Below, one piece after another: positions 16,754 to 28,310 of a stretch of DNA of 64,000 nt (the stretch's first letter is position 1; every line of letters starts with the position of its first letter). The DNA is from Deinococcus hopiensis KR-140 (GTDB lineage Bacteria; Deinococcota; Deinococci; Deinococcales; Deinococcaceae). The DNA lies in assembly GCA_943327755.2 (NCBI GenBank), contig CALPYF020000002.1:1-64000 (forward strand), in the 5' to 3' direction. The notes beneath the pieces are model-generated. The model had not been told where the DNA came from. It ran no database searches and saw only the letters and a list, made by a program, of their open reading frames with translations. The translations under genes were made by a program, and so were the position numbers.

Positions 16754-19700
16754 TCAGGCCCGCGCGCCGGACAGCGCCTGCCACAGCGCCTGCGTCTCCG
16801 GCAGGGGTTTCAGGCCCAGGTCCGCCAGCGCCGCCGTGAGGGCCGCGTACACCCGTCCGGCTGCCGCGCCGCGCCCCAGCGCATGCTGGGCGCGCATCAG
16901 GGCCCGCGCGGCCGGTTCGTGCGCCGGGTCGAGGCTCAGGGCGCGCCCCGCCGCCAGCGCGGCCCGGTCCGGGCGGGCCAGTGCCAGCGCCACGTCGGCC
17001 TCGGCGGCCAGCGCCTCGGGCAGCGCCGCCGCGTACCGCTCGGCCTCGCGGGCCACGTCCTCCAGATCCACGTCCGCCAGCGCGGGGGGCAACGCCAGCA
17101 GGGCGTCCAGGCGGCCCGGGGTGCCTGCCGCCTGCCCCAGCTGCGCCCAGGCGGTCCCCAGATCGACGTGCAGATCCGCGCCGGGGCGCAGGCGCAGCCA
17201 GTCACCGCGTTCCACGAACACGCCGCTGCGCGCGCCCTCCTCCAGCACCTGCCCCAGGGCGTGCAGGGTCACGCGGAAATTCCGTTCGCCCACGCCCGGA
17301 TCGGCGTCGGGGAACAGCGCCTCCTGCGCGGCCTCGCGAGGCAGGCCCGCCGGGTGGACGGCCAGCAGCGCCAGCAGGTCCCTGGCCTTCGCGCGGCCCC
17401 ACTCGCGCACCCGGCCGTCCTCGCGGGTGACGGCCACGCGGCCCAGCACCTGCACGCGCACCTCGAAGCCCGGCGTGTCGGCCGGGTCCGGCACCGCCGG
17501 GTACCCCAGTAGGCGAGCCGCGCCGGTCAGCGGGCCGCGCGCATCCGGGTGCGCCTCACCCAGGCGGGCCAGCAGCGCCGCGCGGCCCGCGCGGGTGGCG
17601 GCCGGGGCGAACAGGGACGGGCGGCCCAGCAGGAACGGGTACGCCGTGGCAGCCTGCGCGGCCCCCTCGGCTGGCCCGGCGTCCAGCGCGAACAGCGCCA
17701 GCGCCGCCGCCGCCTGCCCGAAGGCGTCCCCGCACGCCCCGAACAGCGCGGCGGCCTCCTGCAACCCCGGGACGGCCTGCGCCGCCTGCGGGCCCTGCGC
17801 CAGTCCCAGCGCGGACGTCAGGATCAGCAGCCCCGCCATGTAGCTGTCCCCGCCGGTCTGCCCACGTGCCTCGGCGGTCAGGGCCTGCGCGCGCGCCCCG
17901 TCCCCCGCCCGGCCCGCCAGCGCCGCGAGGCCCATCAGCGGCTCGACCCGCAGGCGACCCGTGACCGGCTGCGCCTGCCGCAGCGCCGCGTCGTAACTCT
18001 CGCGGGCCGCCGCGAAGTCTCCCGCCGCCTGCTGCGCGTGCCCCAGCCGCGCCAGCGCCAGCGACTGCACGAACGGGCTCTCCAGCCGCTCGCCCTCGCT
18101 CAGGCCCCGGCGGGCACACGCCCCGGCGTCCTGCACCTCGCCGCGCGCCGCATGCAGGAAACTCGCCAGCAGCAGCCCCTCGCGGTGGTTCTGCGCGGCC
18201 CGCGCGCCGCCCGTCTCGCCGTCCGCCAGCGCCTGCGCGCGCGCCAGGGCAGCGTCCAGATCCCCGGAGCGCAGCGCGTAGCGCGCCCCGCCGCGCAGCT
18301 CGGGTTCCAGCGCCACGGCCTCCGCCAGCTGTCCGGCGTTCAGCAGGTTCTCGGCCCGCAGGCGGCGCAGTTCGGCCTGCCGGTCCCCGCCGATCAGCGC
18401 CGCCGCCGTGTCCAGCGGGCTCCAGGCCTGCTCGGGCTGCACGGTGTCCAGCGCCAGCCGGACCTCGCCCAGCGCGCGTTCCAGCGGGTCCGCCAGGGCG
18501 TACTCGGCGCGGGCCTCGTCGTAGCGGCTCGCCAGCCGCAGCGCGTCCCCGGCCAGGGCGTGCAGGGCGGGCGTCCAGTCCGCGCGCGGCAGCCGGGCGA
18601 GACTGCGGTCCACCAGCGTCACACGCCCCTGCGCCAGCCACGCGCCGCCCCGGCCCGCCAGGAGTGCGGCCGCCCGCGCCGTGTTCCCCGCCAGCAGGTG
18701 CGCCGCCAGCGCCCGGCGCAGCCGCCCGGTCCGCTCGAAGAACGCCGCGCCGCGCGCCGCGATCTCCCGCGCCTCCGCCGGGGGCAGCAGGCCGCGCAGG
18801 TGCGCGCGCAGCAGCGGATGCGCCCTGTACGTGTCCTCGCCCGCCCGGGTCAGGAACGTCCCGCTGCCCGCCAGCGTCTCCAGCAGCGTCCGCGCGCGCG
18901 GCTCGTCCAGCGCGTCCTCCAGCAGCGCCGGAATCAGTTCCTCAAATACGCTGCTGCGCGTCAGCAGCCCCCGCAGCGCCGGGTCGAGCGGCCCCAGCAC
19001 CTCCTGCGCGAGGTACGTGAACAGCGTCCCCAGCGGCGCGTCCCCGCCCTCCAGATCCGCCAGGTCCGCCAGCGTCACGCGGCCCTGCGCCGCTGCCTGC
19101 GCCAGGAAGCGCGCCGCGATCGGCCAGCCCTCGGTCACCGCGTGCGCCGTGCGGACCTCCGCGCCCGTCAGGGTCAGGCCCTGCGCCGCGAACAGCGCCG
19201 CGATCTCGGCCGGGGTGAACGCCAGTTCCGCCGCCGAGAGCCGCGCCGCGTCCCCCGAGACCTCCAGCCGCGCCAGTTCCGGCAGGTCCAGCGCGGTGCG
19301 TGACAGCAGCGCCAGCCGCCCCTCGCCCGGCGCGAGCAGCCCGCCCAGCACCTCCGTCCCCGCCGAGCCGGACAGCACCTGCGCCTCGTCCAGCACGAGC
19401 AGCGCCCCGCAGCCGTCGAGCACGTCCGCCACCAGTCCCGCCACCCGGCGCGGCGACGCCCCCCCACCCAGCGCGTCACCTGGGCGCGCGCCCCCAGGCA
19501 GCGTCTGCACCGCCAGCGACAGGCTGGCCGCCAGCACCAGCGGATCTGCGTCGTCGCCGTCCAGCGTCAGCCACGCGACCGGGCCGGGCCGACCCGTGGC
19601 CGCGCCCGCTAGCGCCGTCGTCTTGCCGTACCCGGCGGGCGCGGTCACGAGCAGCAGGCGGGCGTCCAGCGCCGCGAGCAGCCGCTCGCGCGCCACCGCG

Positions 19701-19762
19701 CCGCGCACCGCCGGCAGCCGCGTGCGCCGCGCGGACGTCAGGTCCCGCCAGTGAAGGGTCAC
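16754..19762 (-). CDS. Large ATP-binding transcriptional regulator, MalT/AfsR-like with BTAD domain
   Basis: A 1002-residue regulator. The N-terminus has a STAND-type NTPase: Walker A APAGYGKTT at residues 41-49 and Walker B in LLVLDEAQVL. The middle (about 340-780) is a long Ala/Leu-rich helical repeat region, TPR-like. The C-terminus has a SARP-like winged helix (QVLGRVAVTREDGRVREWGR, RDLLALLAVHPAGLPRE) and a bacterial transcriptional activation domain ending in Leu-rich repeats. The domain order (NTPase, repeats, then DNA-binding plus BTAD) resembles a MalT body with an AfsR/SARP output end. The GTG at 19762 follows TAGATT by 7 bases. Target genes unknown; the divergent acyltransferase gene is the nearest candidate. 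Confidence 0.8.
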   Translation of the reverse strand: MTLHWRDLTSARRTRLPAVRGAVARERLLAALDARLLLVTAPAGYGKTTALAGAATGRPGPVAWLTLDGDDADPLVLAASLSLAVQTLPGGARPGDALGGGASPRRVAGLVADVLDGCGALLVLDEAQVLSGSAGTEVLGGLLAPGEGRLALLSRTALDLPELARLEVSGDAARLSAAELAFTPAEIAALFAAQGLTLTGAEVRTAHAVTEGWPIAARFLAQAAAQGRVTLADLADLEGGDAPLGTLFTYLAQEVLGPLDPALRGLLTRSSVFEELIPALLEDALDEPRARTLLETLAGSGTFLTRAGEDTYRAHPLLRAHLRGLLPPAEAREIAARGAAFFERTGRLRRALAAHLLAGNTARAAALLAGRGGAWLAQGRVTLVDRSLARLPRADWTPALHALAGDALRLASRYDEARAEYALADPLERALGEVRLALDTVQPEQAWSPLDTAAALIGGDRQAELRRLRAENLLNAGQLAEAVALEPELRGGARYALRSGDLDAALARAQALADGETGGARAAQNHREGLLLASFLHAARGEVQDAGACARRGLSEGERLESPFVQSLALARLGHAQQAAGDFAAARESYDAALRQAQPVTGRLRVEPLMGLAALAGRAGDGARAQALTAEARGQTGGDSYMAGLLILTSALGLAQGPQAAQAVPGLQEAAALFGACGDAFGQAAAALALFALDAGPAEGAAQAATAYPFLLGRPSLFAPAATRAGRAALLARLGEAHPDARGPLTGAARLLGYPAVPDPADTPGFEVRVQVLGRVAVTREDGRVREWGRAKARDLLALLAVHPAGLPREAAQEALFPDADPGVGERNFRVTLHALGQVLEEGARSGVFVERGDWLRLRPGADLHVDLGTAWAQLGQAAGTPGRLDALLALPPALADVDLEDVAREAERYAAALPEALAAEADVALALARPDRAALAAGRALSLDPAHEPAARALMRAQHALGRGAAAGRVYAALTAALADLGLKPLPETQALWQALSGARA

Positions 19763-19892
19763 GCGAGGAAATCTAGCGTATTTCGCCGTGCTGAACGCCG
19801 GCCGAACGCGCCCGGCGCGGGGGCTCACACGACTCACCCAACCCGGAAATTTCAGTCACCTGCGCGGCTCATGAGAGGACTAGCGTGCGCGC

Positions 19893-21053
19893 ATGACGCT
19901 CCCGGCCCCACCTCCCACCACCGGCCACAGCGATCCCACCCCCGACCTCCAGAATGGCGGCCCGCCCCGCGCAGCGCGGCCCCGCCTGACCGCGCTGGAC
20001 GCCTTCCGCGGCGCGACCGTGCTGCTCATGCTGCTCGTGAACAACGTCGCGCTGGGCAGCGCCACGCCGGAGCAGCTCATGCACGCGCCGTTCGGCGGGC
20101 TGACCCTCACGGACCTCGTGTTCCCGTGGTTCCTGTACTGCGCCGGGGCGGCCCTGCCGTTCTCGCAGGCCGCCATGACCCGCGCGGGCCTGACCGGCGC
20201 GGCCCGCACCCGCCGCCTGCTGGAACGCGCCGCGCTGCTGTACCTGCTGGGCGCGTTCGAGACGAGCGTCACCACCCACCACCTCACGCTGGGGCTGGGG
20301 GTACTGCAACTCATCGCGCTGGCCACCCTGTTCGCCGCGCTGCCCGGCGACCTGCGCAGCCGCACCCGCCTGCTGATCGCGGCGCTGCTGCTCGCCGGGT
20401 ACGCCGCGTTCCTGAAACTCGGCGTGCACCCCGGCGGGGTGGGCGTGATCAGCGAGACCAGCAACCCCGTGCAGGCCCTGAACGACGCCGTCCTGAACCC
20501 GCTGGGGCTGCGCGGCCTGCTCTCCGTGATCCCCACCACCGCGCTCGTGCTGCTGGGCAGCGTCGCCGCGCGCGTCCTGTCCCTGCGCGACCCGCGCGCG
20601 CCCGCCAAACTGCTCGGTCTGGGCCTGATCCTGAGCGCCGCGGGCTTCGGCTGGGCGGCCAGCGGGCACCTGCCGCTCAGCAAGACCCTCTGGACCCCCC
20701 CGTACATCCTGTACGCGGCGGGCCTGGGCACCCTGGCCCTGCTGCTGACCTGGCTGATCGCCGACTCGGGCCGCGTGCCGCGCGGCGCGGCGCTGCTCGC
20801 CCCGCTGACCATCCCGGGCCGCAACGCCCTGGCCGGGTACGTGCTGCCCATCCTGATCAAGATCTGGATCCTGCAGGACTGGCGCGTGACCTGGGCGGGA
20901 AACGCGCAGCCCATGGGCGCGGCCCTGCTGACCCTCGCGCAGCGGCACCTCGGCGCGGTCGGCGGCGGCTGGACGTACACCCTGGGCTACGTCGCCGCCG
21001 TGTGGCTGGGCCTGGCCTGGATGGCCCGCCGCGACCTCATCCTGAAACTCTGA
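19893..21053 (+). CDS. Membrane acyltransferase, NagX/DUF5009-like
   Basis: A 386-residue integral membrane protein with about ten hydrophobic segments. The start LTALDAFRGATVLLMLLVNN, followed by LVFPWFLYCAGAALPFS, is the signature of heparan-alpha-glucosaminide N-acetyltransferase relatives (NagX, YeiB/DUF418-like), which acetylate sugars across a membrane. TAGCGT lies 6 bases before the ATG. It is divergent from the MalT/AfsR-like gene and followed after 18 bases by the transglutaminase-like gene. The three genes 19893-23407 share orientation and tight spacing and probably act on an envelope glycan; that is inference. Confidence 0.72.
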   Translation: MTLPAPPPTTGHSDPTPDLQNGGPPRAARPRLTALDAFRGATVLLMLLVNNVALGSATPEQLMHAPFGGLTLTDLVFPWFLYCAGAALPFSQAAMTRAGLTGAARTRRLLERAALLYLLGAFETSVTTHHLTLGLGVLQLIALATLFAALPGDLRSRTRLLIAALLLAGYAAFLKLGVHPGGVGVISETSNPVQALNDAVLNPLGLRGLLSVIPTTALVLLGSVAARVLSLRDPRAPAKLLGLGLILSAAGFGWAASGHLPLSKTLWTPPYILYAAGLGTLALLLTWLIADSGRVPRGAALLAPLTIPGRNALAGYVLPILIKIWILQDWRVTWAGNAQPMGAALLTLAQRHLGAVGGGWTYTLGYVAAVWLGLAWMARRDLILKL

Positions 21054-21071
21054 CCCCCGCACGAGGTCCCC

Positions 21072-22150
21072 ATGAACCGACTCCTGACAGCCCTGACCCT
21101 GCTCGCCCTGCCCGCCGCCCCCGCCCACGCCGCCCCACCACCCACAGTGCCCGCGGACCTGCACCTGGGCGGCCCCGCCTTCCGCGCCCTGGCGGCCGAC
21201 TCGTACGCCCGCGCCGGGCTGAAGGGTACCTTCGAGGACTGGCTGACGACCGCCTACGCCCGCCAGAGCGTGAAGCTGGAGGGACAGGCCACCCTGGGTG
21301 CCGCGCTGGACGCCCGCCGCGCCCACCTGAAGGGCCTGAGGGGCGCCGCGCACGACCAGCTGGCGCTGGACACCGCCGCCTGGGCCCACCGTTTCGTCAA
21401 GGCCAGCATCCCGCACTTCAGCCTGGAACGCGGCTACGAGTTCGCCGCGACCGTTCAGTACGGCGAGCGGCAGTGCCTGCTCCAGAGCACCATCATCGCC
21501 GCCCTGCTCCAGCGCGCGGGCCTGGACGCCGGACTGGTCATGGTCTGGAAAAGCCAGACCGGGCAGGAAAGCAACCTCGGGCACGTGACCAGCGTGCTGC
21601 GCCTGCCTGGCGGGGACGTGCAGGTGGACGCCAGCGAACCCACGCCCTTCGCGCGGCACCAGGGCCTGCTGGCCCGCGTGGACGGCGCGTGGCGCTTCGT
21701 GACCCCCACCTTCCAGGGTGACCGCATGACCGCCTACGCCCGGGCGGACGGGGGGGGCCGCGTATCCAGCGCGGGTCTGGGTTTCCTGAGCCTCGCGTAC
21801 GTGAAATCGCAGTACGACTACTACCGCGCCGAACGCACCGTAGGCGGCGTGCTGGGCACCGGCACCGGGCGCAGCACGCCGCAGGGCCTGAAGATCAGCG
21901 AGACCCTACTGCGCCGCGCCCTGACCGAGGAACCCCGCAACGCCCTGGCTGCCAGCGTCCTGGGCACCACCCTGCGCAAGGAAGGCCAGAATGAGGCGGC
22001 CCGCACCCAGTACCGCGCCGCCGCCACCCTGTACGCCGCCCAGGGCCACACGCCCGCTGGGATGCAGGCCAACCTGAAGTGGGCCGACACGACCAGCCGC
22101 TTCCCGGACCTGCCCGCCCCGATCCTCGCCCTGCTGACCCGGAGTGCCCA

Positions 22151-22154
<4 letters not shown>
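21072..22154 (+). CDS. Exported transglutaminase-like protein
   Basis: A 360-residue protein with a signal peptide (cleavage after AHA, about residue 20). A Cys135-His171-Asp186 set appears in the order and spacing of transglutaminase-like enzymes: ERQCLLQSTIIAALLQRAGL, NLGHVTSVLRL and VQVDASEPTPF. The last ~110 residues (SETLLRRALTEEPRNALAAS, LRKEGQNEAARTQYRAA) look like TPR helices. GAGGTCCCC precedes the ATG. The stop overlaps the next start (TTGA), so it is translated together with the deacetylase. Substrate is unknown; a peptide bond or amide in the cell envelope is likely. Confidence 0.7.
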
Positions 22155-23407
<1,253 letters not shown>

Positions 23408-23417
23408 CAGAAAAAGG

Positions 23418-23446
23418 GGGAGGGGACGTGTAATCGCCCCCTCCCG
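23418..23446. terminator. Probable bidirectional terminator
   Basis: A GGGAGGGG and CCCCTCCC pair lies between the convergent deacetylase and livF stops, with AAAAA before and no long T-run after. Modest support. Confidence 0.4.
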
Positions 23447-23460
23447 CCCCTGCTGTTCGC

Positions 23461-24219
23461 TCACAGCGCCAGATACGCCTCCCGCACCGCCGGATCGGCC
23501 AGCAGCGCCGCGCCCGTGCCCTCCTTGACGACCTGCCCGTTCTCCAGCACGTACGCCCGGTGCGCCAGCTTCAGGCTGAGGTTCACGTTCTGCTCGACCA
23601 GCACGACCGTCACGCCCTGCGCGTTCACGGCCTTCAGCGCCTCGAACACCGTCTGTGTCATCAGCGGCGACAGGCCCAGGCTGGGTTCGTCCACCACGAG
23701 CACGCTGGGACGGGCCATCAGCGCGCGGCCCACCGCGACCATCTGCTGCTCCCCACCCGACAGCGTGCCCGCCAGCTGCCCCGCGCGTTCCTGCAACCGG
23801 GGGAACAGCGCGTACACCTCGCCCAGCGTCTCGGCGGCGCGCGCGCGGGCGGCGGCGCTCATGGCCGCGCCCAGGTCCAGGTTCTCGCGGACCGTCATGT
23901 GCGGGAACAGCTCGCGGCCCTCCGGGACGTGCCCCAGGCCCAGCGCCACCACGCGGCTCGGTTCAGCCCGCGTGATGTCCACGCCACCCAGCGTGATGCG
24001 GCCCGCGCTGGGCTTCACCACGCCACTCACGGCGCGCAGCGTGGTCGTCTTGCCCGCCCCGTTCGCGCCGATCACCGCCACGAACTCACCCGGCGCGGCG
24101 TGCAGCGAGACGTCCCACAGCACCTGCACCTTCCCGTACCCGGCGGCCAGACCCTCGATCCTCAGTTCCTGCCCCACGTCATTCGCTGTAGGGGACGTCC
24201 GATTCAGTGTGTAGGTCAT
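23461..24219 (-). CDS. livF: Branched-chain amino acid ABC transporter, ATP-binding protein LivF
   Basis: A 252-residue ABC ATPase: Walker A GANGAGKTT, signature LSGGEQQMVAVGRAL, Walker B VLVVDEPSLGL and the switch His in VVLVEQNVN. The family-typical LGHVPEGRELFPHMTVRENL marks it as LivF, which with LivG powers import of Leu, Ile, Val or related substrates. It is the last gene of livK-H-M-G-F. A 121-base gap containing a copy of the dispersed repeat separates it from livG, unlike the overlaps elsewhere in the operon, so its expression may differ. Confidence 0.93.
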   Translation of the reverse strand: MTYTLNRTSPTANDVGQELRIEGLAAGYGKVQVLWDVSLHAAPGEFVAVIGANGAGKTTTLRAVSGVVKPSAGRITLGGVDITRAEPSRVVALGLGHVPEGRELFPHMTVRENLDLGAAMSAAARARAAETLGEVYALFPRLQERAGQLAGTLSGGEQQMVAVGRALMARPSVLVVDEPSLGLSPLMTQTVFEALKAVNAQGVTVVLVEQNVNLSLKLAHRAYVLENGQVVKEGTGAALLADPAVREAYLAL

Positions 24220-24335
24220 ACCGGATTCATCCGATTCCCGACCTTCCGGGACACCACCGGAAGTCCGTCCATCTCCTGAAGTCCGCTCAACATTGCTGCT
24301 CCCTCCGGTCGGGTTCGTCTCCGACTCACCGCAAT
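24219..24335 (+). repeat. Dispersed structured repeat, copy 4 (degenerate), inside the liv operon
   Basis: Starts ACCGGATTCATCCGATT. The stem CTTCCGG/CCGGAAG (24243-24249, 24257-24263) has a 7-base loop, as in the other copies; the 3' half is degenerate but keeps GTCGG/CCGAC. It fills the livG-livF gap and is inverted relative to the operon. Confidence 0.55.
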
Positions 24336-24340
24336 TCTCT

Positions 24341-25123
24341 TCATGCTTGCAGCCCCTCTTCCGTGCCCAGGTACGCGCTGACCACGCGTGGGTCGGCCGT
24401 CACCTCGCGGTAGGTGCCCTGCGCGAGCACCTGCCCCTGATCCATCACGACCACCCGGTCGGCCAGATCCCGCACGACCGGCATGATGTGCTCGATGAAC
24501 AGGACGCTCACGCCGCTCTCGCGCACGCCGCGCACCAGGGCCACCGCCTCCTGAGCCTCGCCGGGACGCAGGCCCGCCATCACCTCGTCCAGCAGCAGCA
24601 CGCTGGGGTTGGTCGCCAGGGCGCGCGCCACCTCCAGCCGCTTGTCCTGCAGCAGCGTCAGTTCATGCGCGGCCTTGTCGGCGTGCGCGGCCAGCCCGGT
24701 GCGTTCCAGCAGCGCCCAGGCCCGCTCGCGCGCCTCCGGCAGGCGCTGACCGGGTTTGCCGAACAGCGCGCCCACCGTGACGTTCTCGTGCACGGTCATC
24801 TCTGGGAAGGGCCGCACGATCTGGAACGCGCGGCCCAGCCCGGCGTGACAGCGGGCCTCCATGGGCTGATCGGTCACGTCGCGGCCCATCAGGTGCAGCC
24901 GTCCCGCCGACGGGCTGTACACGCCGGACAGCAGGTTCAGCAGCGTCGTCTTGCCCGCCCCGTTCGGCCCGATCACCGCCAGGATCTCACCCTGATGGTG
25001 CGTGAACGACACGTCCTGCACGGCCTTCAGGCCCCCGAAGCGCTTGGAGAGGCCCTCGGCGCGCAGCACTTCCGCTCCCGGCGGGGTGGGGGAGAGGGCG
25101 CCCTTTGTTGCAGTGGCAGTCAC
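24341..25123 (-). CDS. livG: Branched-chain amino acid ABC transporter, ATP-binding protein LivG
   Basis: A 260-residue ABC ATPase: Walker A GPNGAGKTT, Walker B VLLLDEVMAGL, switch His in VLFIEHIMP. The signature loop reads LTLLQDKRLEVARAL in place of LSGGQ, a known LivG-type variant. GLGRAFQIVRPFPEMTV is the LivG Q-loop region. The GTG start overlaps the livM stop (GTGA) and has GGAGG upstream, so translation is coupled to livM. Confidence 0.92.
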   Translation of the reverse strand: MTATATKGALSPTPPGAEVLRAEGLSKRFGGLKAVQDVSFTHHQGEILAVIGPNGAGKTTLLNLLSGVYSPSAGRLHLMGRDVTDQPMEARCHAGLGRAFQIVRPFPEMTVHENVTVGALFGKPGQRLPEARERAWALLERTGLAAHADKAAHELTLLQDKRLEVARALATNPSVLLLDEVMAGLRPGEAQEAVALVRGVRESGVSVLFIEHIMPVVRDLADRVVVMDQGQVLAQGTYREVTADPRVVSAYLGTEEGLQA

Positions 25124-26105
25124 AGGTCACCTCCATGTTTCCTGCCCCGGCGCAGGCCCATCAGGCCGCGCGGGAGCCACAGGATGCTCAGCATCAGCAC
25201 CAGCCCGTACACCACCAGATAGCCGTTCTTCACGCTGTTATGCAGCAGTTCCTCGGCCACGCGCAGCACGCCCGCGCCCAGCACCGGCCCCAGCGTCGTG
25301 TACAGCCCCCCGAAGATCGAGGTGGTCAGCGGCGCGATGGAGTTCGCCAGGCTGAAGGTCTCCAGCGGGTTGATGAAGAACGTCTTCCCGGCGTACAGCA
25401 CGCCCGCCAGCGCCGCCAGCGACGAGCTGATGAAGAACGCCAGCAGCTTGAAGCGCACGATGCTCACGCCCAGCACCCGCGCTGTTTCCTCGCCCTGCCG
25501 GATCGCGGCGAACGCGAAGTGCAGCCGCGTCAGGCGCACCGCCAGACTGACGAGCACCGTGAACGCCAGCAGGCCCCACGCGAGGAAGTACTGCGCGCGG
25601 CTGTTCCCGCCCAGCAGCGCGGGCACGAGCAGGCCGGTCGCGCCGCCCGCGACGCTCTCGGGGAGGTTCTGGATGATCGTGCGGACCACCTCCGTGAAGG
25701 CCAGCGTGGCGATCGCGAAGTACATGCCGCTCAGGCGCATGGTGACCGCGCCCAGGATCAGGCTCACGCCGCCTGCCAGCAGCGCCGCGACCGGCATGGC
25801 CAGCAGCCAGGGCAGCCCCGCTTTCAGCAGCAGTGCGTACCCGTACGCGCCCAGCCCGTAGAACGCCGCGTGCGCGAGGCTCACCTGCCCGCTGCGCGCC
25901 AGGATGTCCCACGACAGCGCCATGATGCCCGCAACCAGCGTGAAGAACGCGATCTGCAGCAGGAACTCCGCGCGACTGCCCAGCGGCAGGAACGGGAACA
26001 GCGCCGCCAGCAGCAGGAACCCCAGCAGGGGCAGCGCGGCGCCCGGCGTGATCTCACGGCGCGGCGCGGTGCGCACGGGCGTTCCCCCCTCGACGTTGCG
26101 GGCAC

Positions 26106-26109
<4 letters not shown>
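25120..26109 (-). CDS. livM: Branched-chain amino acid ABC transporter permease LivM
   Basis: A 329-residue permease with eight or nine membrane segments. The conserved motif ILARSGQVSLAHAAFYGLGAY and the coupling-loop area LTRLHFAFAAIRQGEETARVLGV are typical of LivM. A charged N-terminal tail of about 25 residues precedes the first helix. Its GTG overlaps the livH stop by four bases. It forms the membrane channel with LivH. Confidence 0.93.
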
Positions 26110-26966
<857 letters not shown>

Positions 26967-26985
26967 GATTTACTCCCTTGAACGT

Positions 26986-27019
26986 GGGGGGCCGTCCCTA
27001 CGACCCCGGACGGCCCCCC
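26986..27019 (-). promoter_or_regulatory. Intercistronic hairpin between livK and livH
   Basis: Perfect 12-bp arms GGGGGGCCGTCC (26986-26997) and GGACGGCCCCCC (27008-27019) with a 10-base loop, no T-run. Likely an mRNA-stabilising stem or partial terminator that raises livK over livHMGF. Confidence 0.55.
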
Positions 27020-27046
27020 TGCTGCGGCGTGACGCCGGACGTGCTG

Positions 27047-28207
27047 TTACTTGCCGTACACCATGGGTTTCTGCGCGAACTTGATCGGGAAGACCGGCAC
27101 GCGCGCGTCCCCGAGGTACTGGAAATGCAGCCAGTTCCCGGCCTTGAAGCCCTGGTACTTGGTTTTCAGGCTGGGGCTGAAGGTCAGCTGCCCGAACGGC
27201 GTGGACACGTTCGTCTTGGCCATCTCGGCGGCGACCTTGGCCTTGTCGGTCGTGCCCGCGCGGTTGATCGCGGCGGCCAGTGTCTTGAGGTTCACGTACG
27301 CCAGCGGCGCGAAGTACTCGTCGGTGACCGTGCCGTACTTCTTCTTGTACGCGGCGACGAACGTGCGGCTGTCCTTGTTGGGGCTGGTGGACAGCCACAG
27401 GCTCAGGCCCGCCACGTTGTCCGAGAGGCTGTTCTTCTCGAAGCCCACGGGCCAGCTGGGGGGGGTGCCGTACAGCAGGCCCAGCTGCAGGTTCTGCTGC
27501 TTGATCTCGGTCGCCAGGGGCAGGGCGTCGGTGTCGTAGCCGACCCAGTACAGGATGTCGGGCTTGGCGGCCTTGGCCTTGCTGACCAGCGGACCGAAGT
27601 TGCCGCTGCCGGTCTTGAACTTCTCGGTCATGACGACGTTGAACCCGGCCTTCTTGAAGGCGTCCACGGTCGCGTCGATGCCCGCGCTGCCGAAGGGGCC
27701 GTCCTCGTACGCGATGGCGATGTTCTTGGCCTTCTTGTACGTCTTGAGGTACTTGAAGTACCCGAGGATCGCCTCGAAGTTGTAGTACGACCAGGGGTGG
27801 TAGTGGAAGAAGTACGGGTGGTCCGCGAAGGCGTCCTCGACGGGCACGGCGGCCGCGCCGATCCAGGCCATGAAGGTGTTGTACTGCTTGGCGGGCCCGC
27901 TGATGGCGATGCTGGTGGCGCTGCTCACGCCGCCCGCCATGAAGTCCACCTTCTCGACCGTCACGAGCTTCACGAATTCCGGCACGGCCTTGGCGGGCGC
28001 GCTGCCGTCATCGGCGAATTCCAGTTCCAGGGGCTTGCCGAGCACGCCGCCCGCCTTGTTGATCTCGTCGAGGGCCAGCTGGTACCCGTTTTTTGCGGCC
28101 TGGCCGGACACGCTGCCCGCCCCGCTCAGGGGAAGCAGCACGCCGACCTTCACTGCGCCCGCGCCAGACAGCGCGAGCAGAACGCCCGTCATCAGGAGTG
28201 TTTTCAT
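27047..28207 (-). CDS. livK: Branched-chain amino acid ABC transporter substrate-binding protein
   Basis: A 386-residue type I periplasmic-binding-fold protein. A short signal peptide (MKTLLMTGVLLALSGAGA) precedes KVGVLLPLSGAGSVSGQAAK, the standard start of the ligand-binding domain; GPFGSAGIDATVDAFKKAG and YWVGYDTDALPLATEI lie in the second lobe. No lipobox Cys is visible, so it is exported rather than a typical lipoprotein. Exact ligand (Leu/Ile/Val, amide or aromatic acid) cannot be fixed from sequence. A TACACT box lies 11 bases before the ATG. Confidence 0.9.
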   Translation of the reverse strand: MKTLLMTGVLLALSGAGAVKVGVLLPLSGAGSVSGQAAKNGYQLALDEINKAGGVLGKPLELEFADDGSAPAKAVPEFVKLVTVEKVDFMAGGVSSATSIAISGPAKQYNTFMAWIGAAAVPVEDAFADHPYFFHYHPWSYYNFEAILGYFKYLKTYKKAKNIAIAYEDGPFGSAGIDATVDAFKKAGFNVVMTEKFKTGSGNFGPLVSKAKAAKPDILYWVGYDTDALPLATEIKQQNLQLGLLYGTPPSWPVGFEKNSLSDNVAGLSLWLSTSPNKDSRTFVAAYKKKYGTVTDEYFAPLAYVNLKTLAAAINRAGTTDKAKVAAEMAKTNVSTPFGQLTFSPSLKTKYQGFKAGNWLHFQYLGDARVPVFPIKFAQKPMVYGK

Positions 28208-28310
28208 GTTCGCTGCGCAGTGTAGGGCCGGGCCGTCACACGCGCGTTACACCCGCCGCTGACCGGGCGTGTAACCGGCCCGTGACGCCCCGCGCCTAGC
28301 CTGAACCGCG

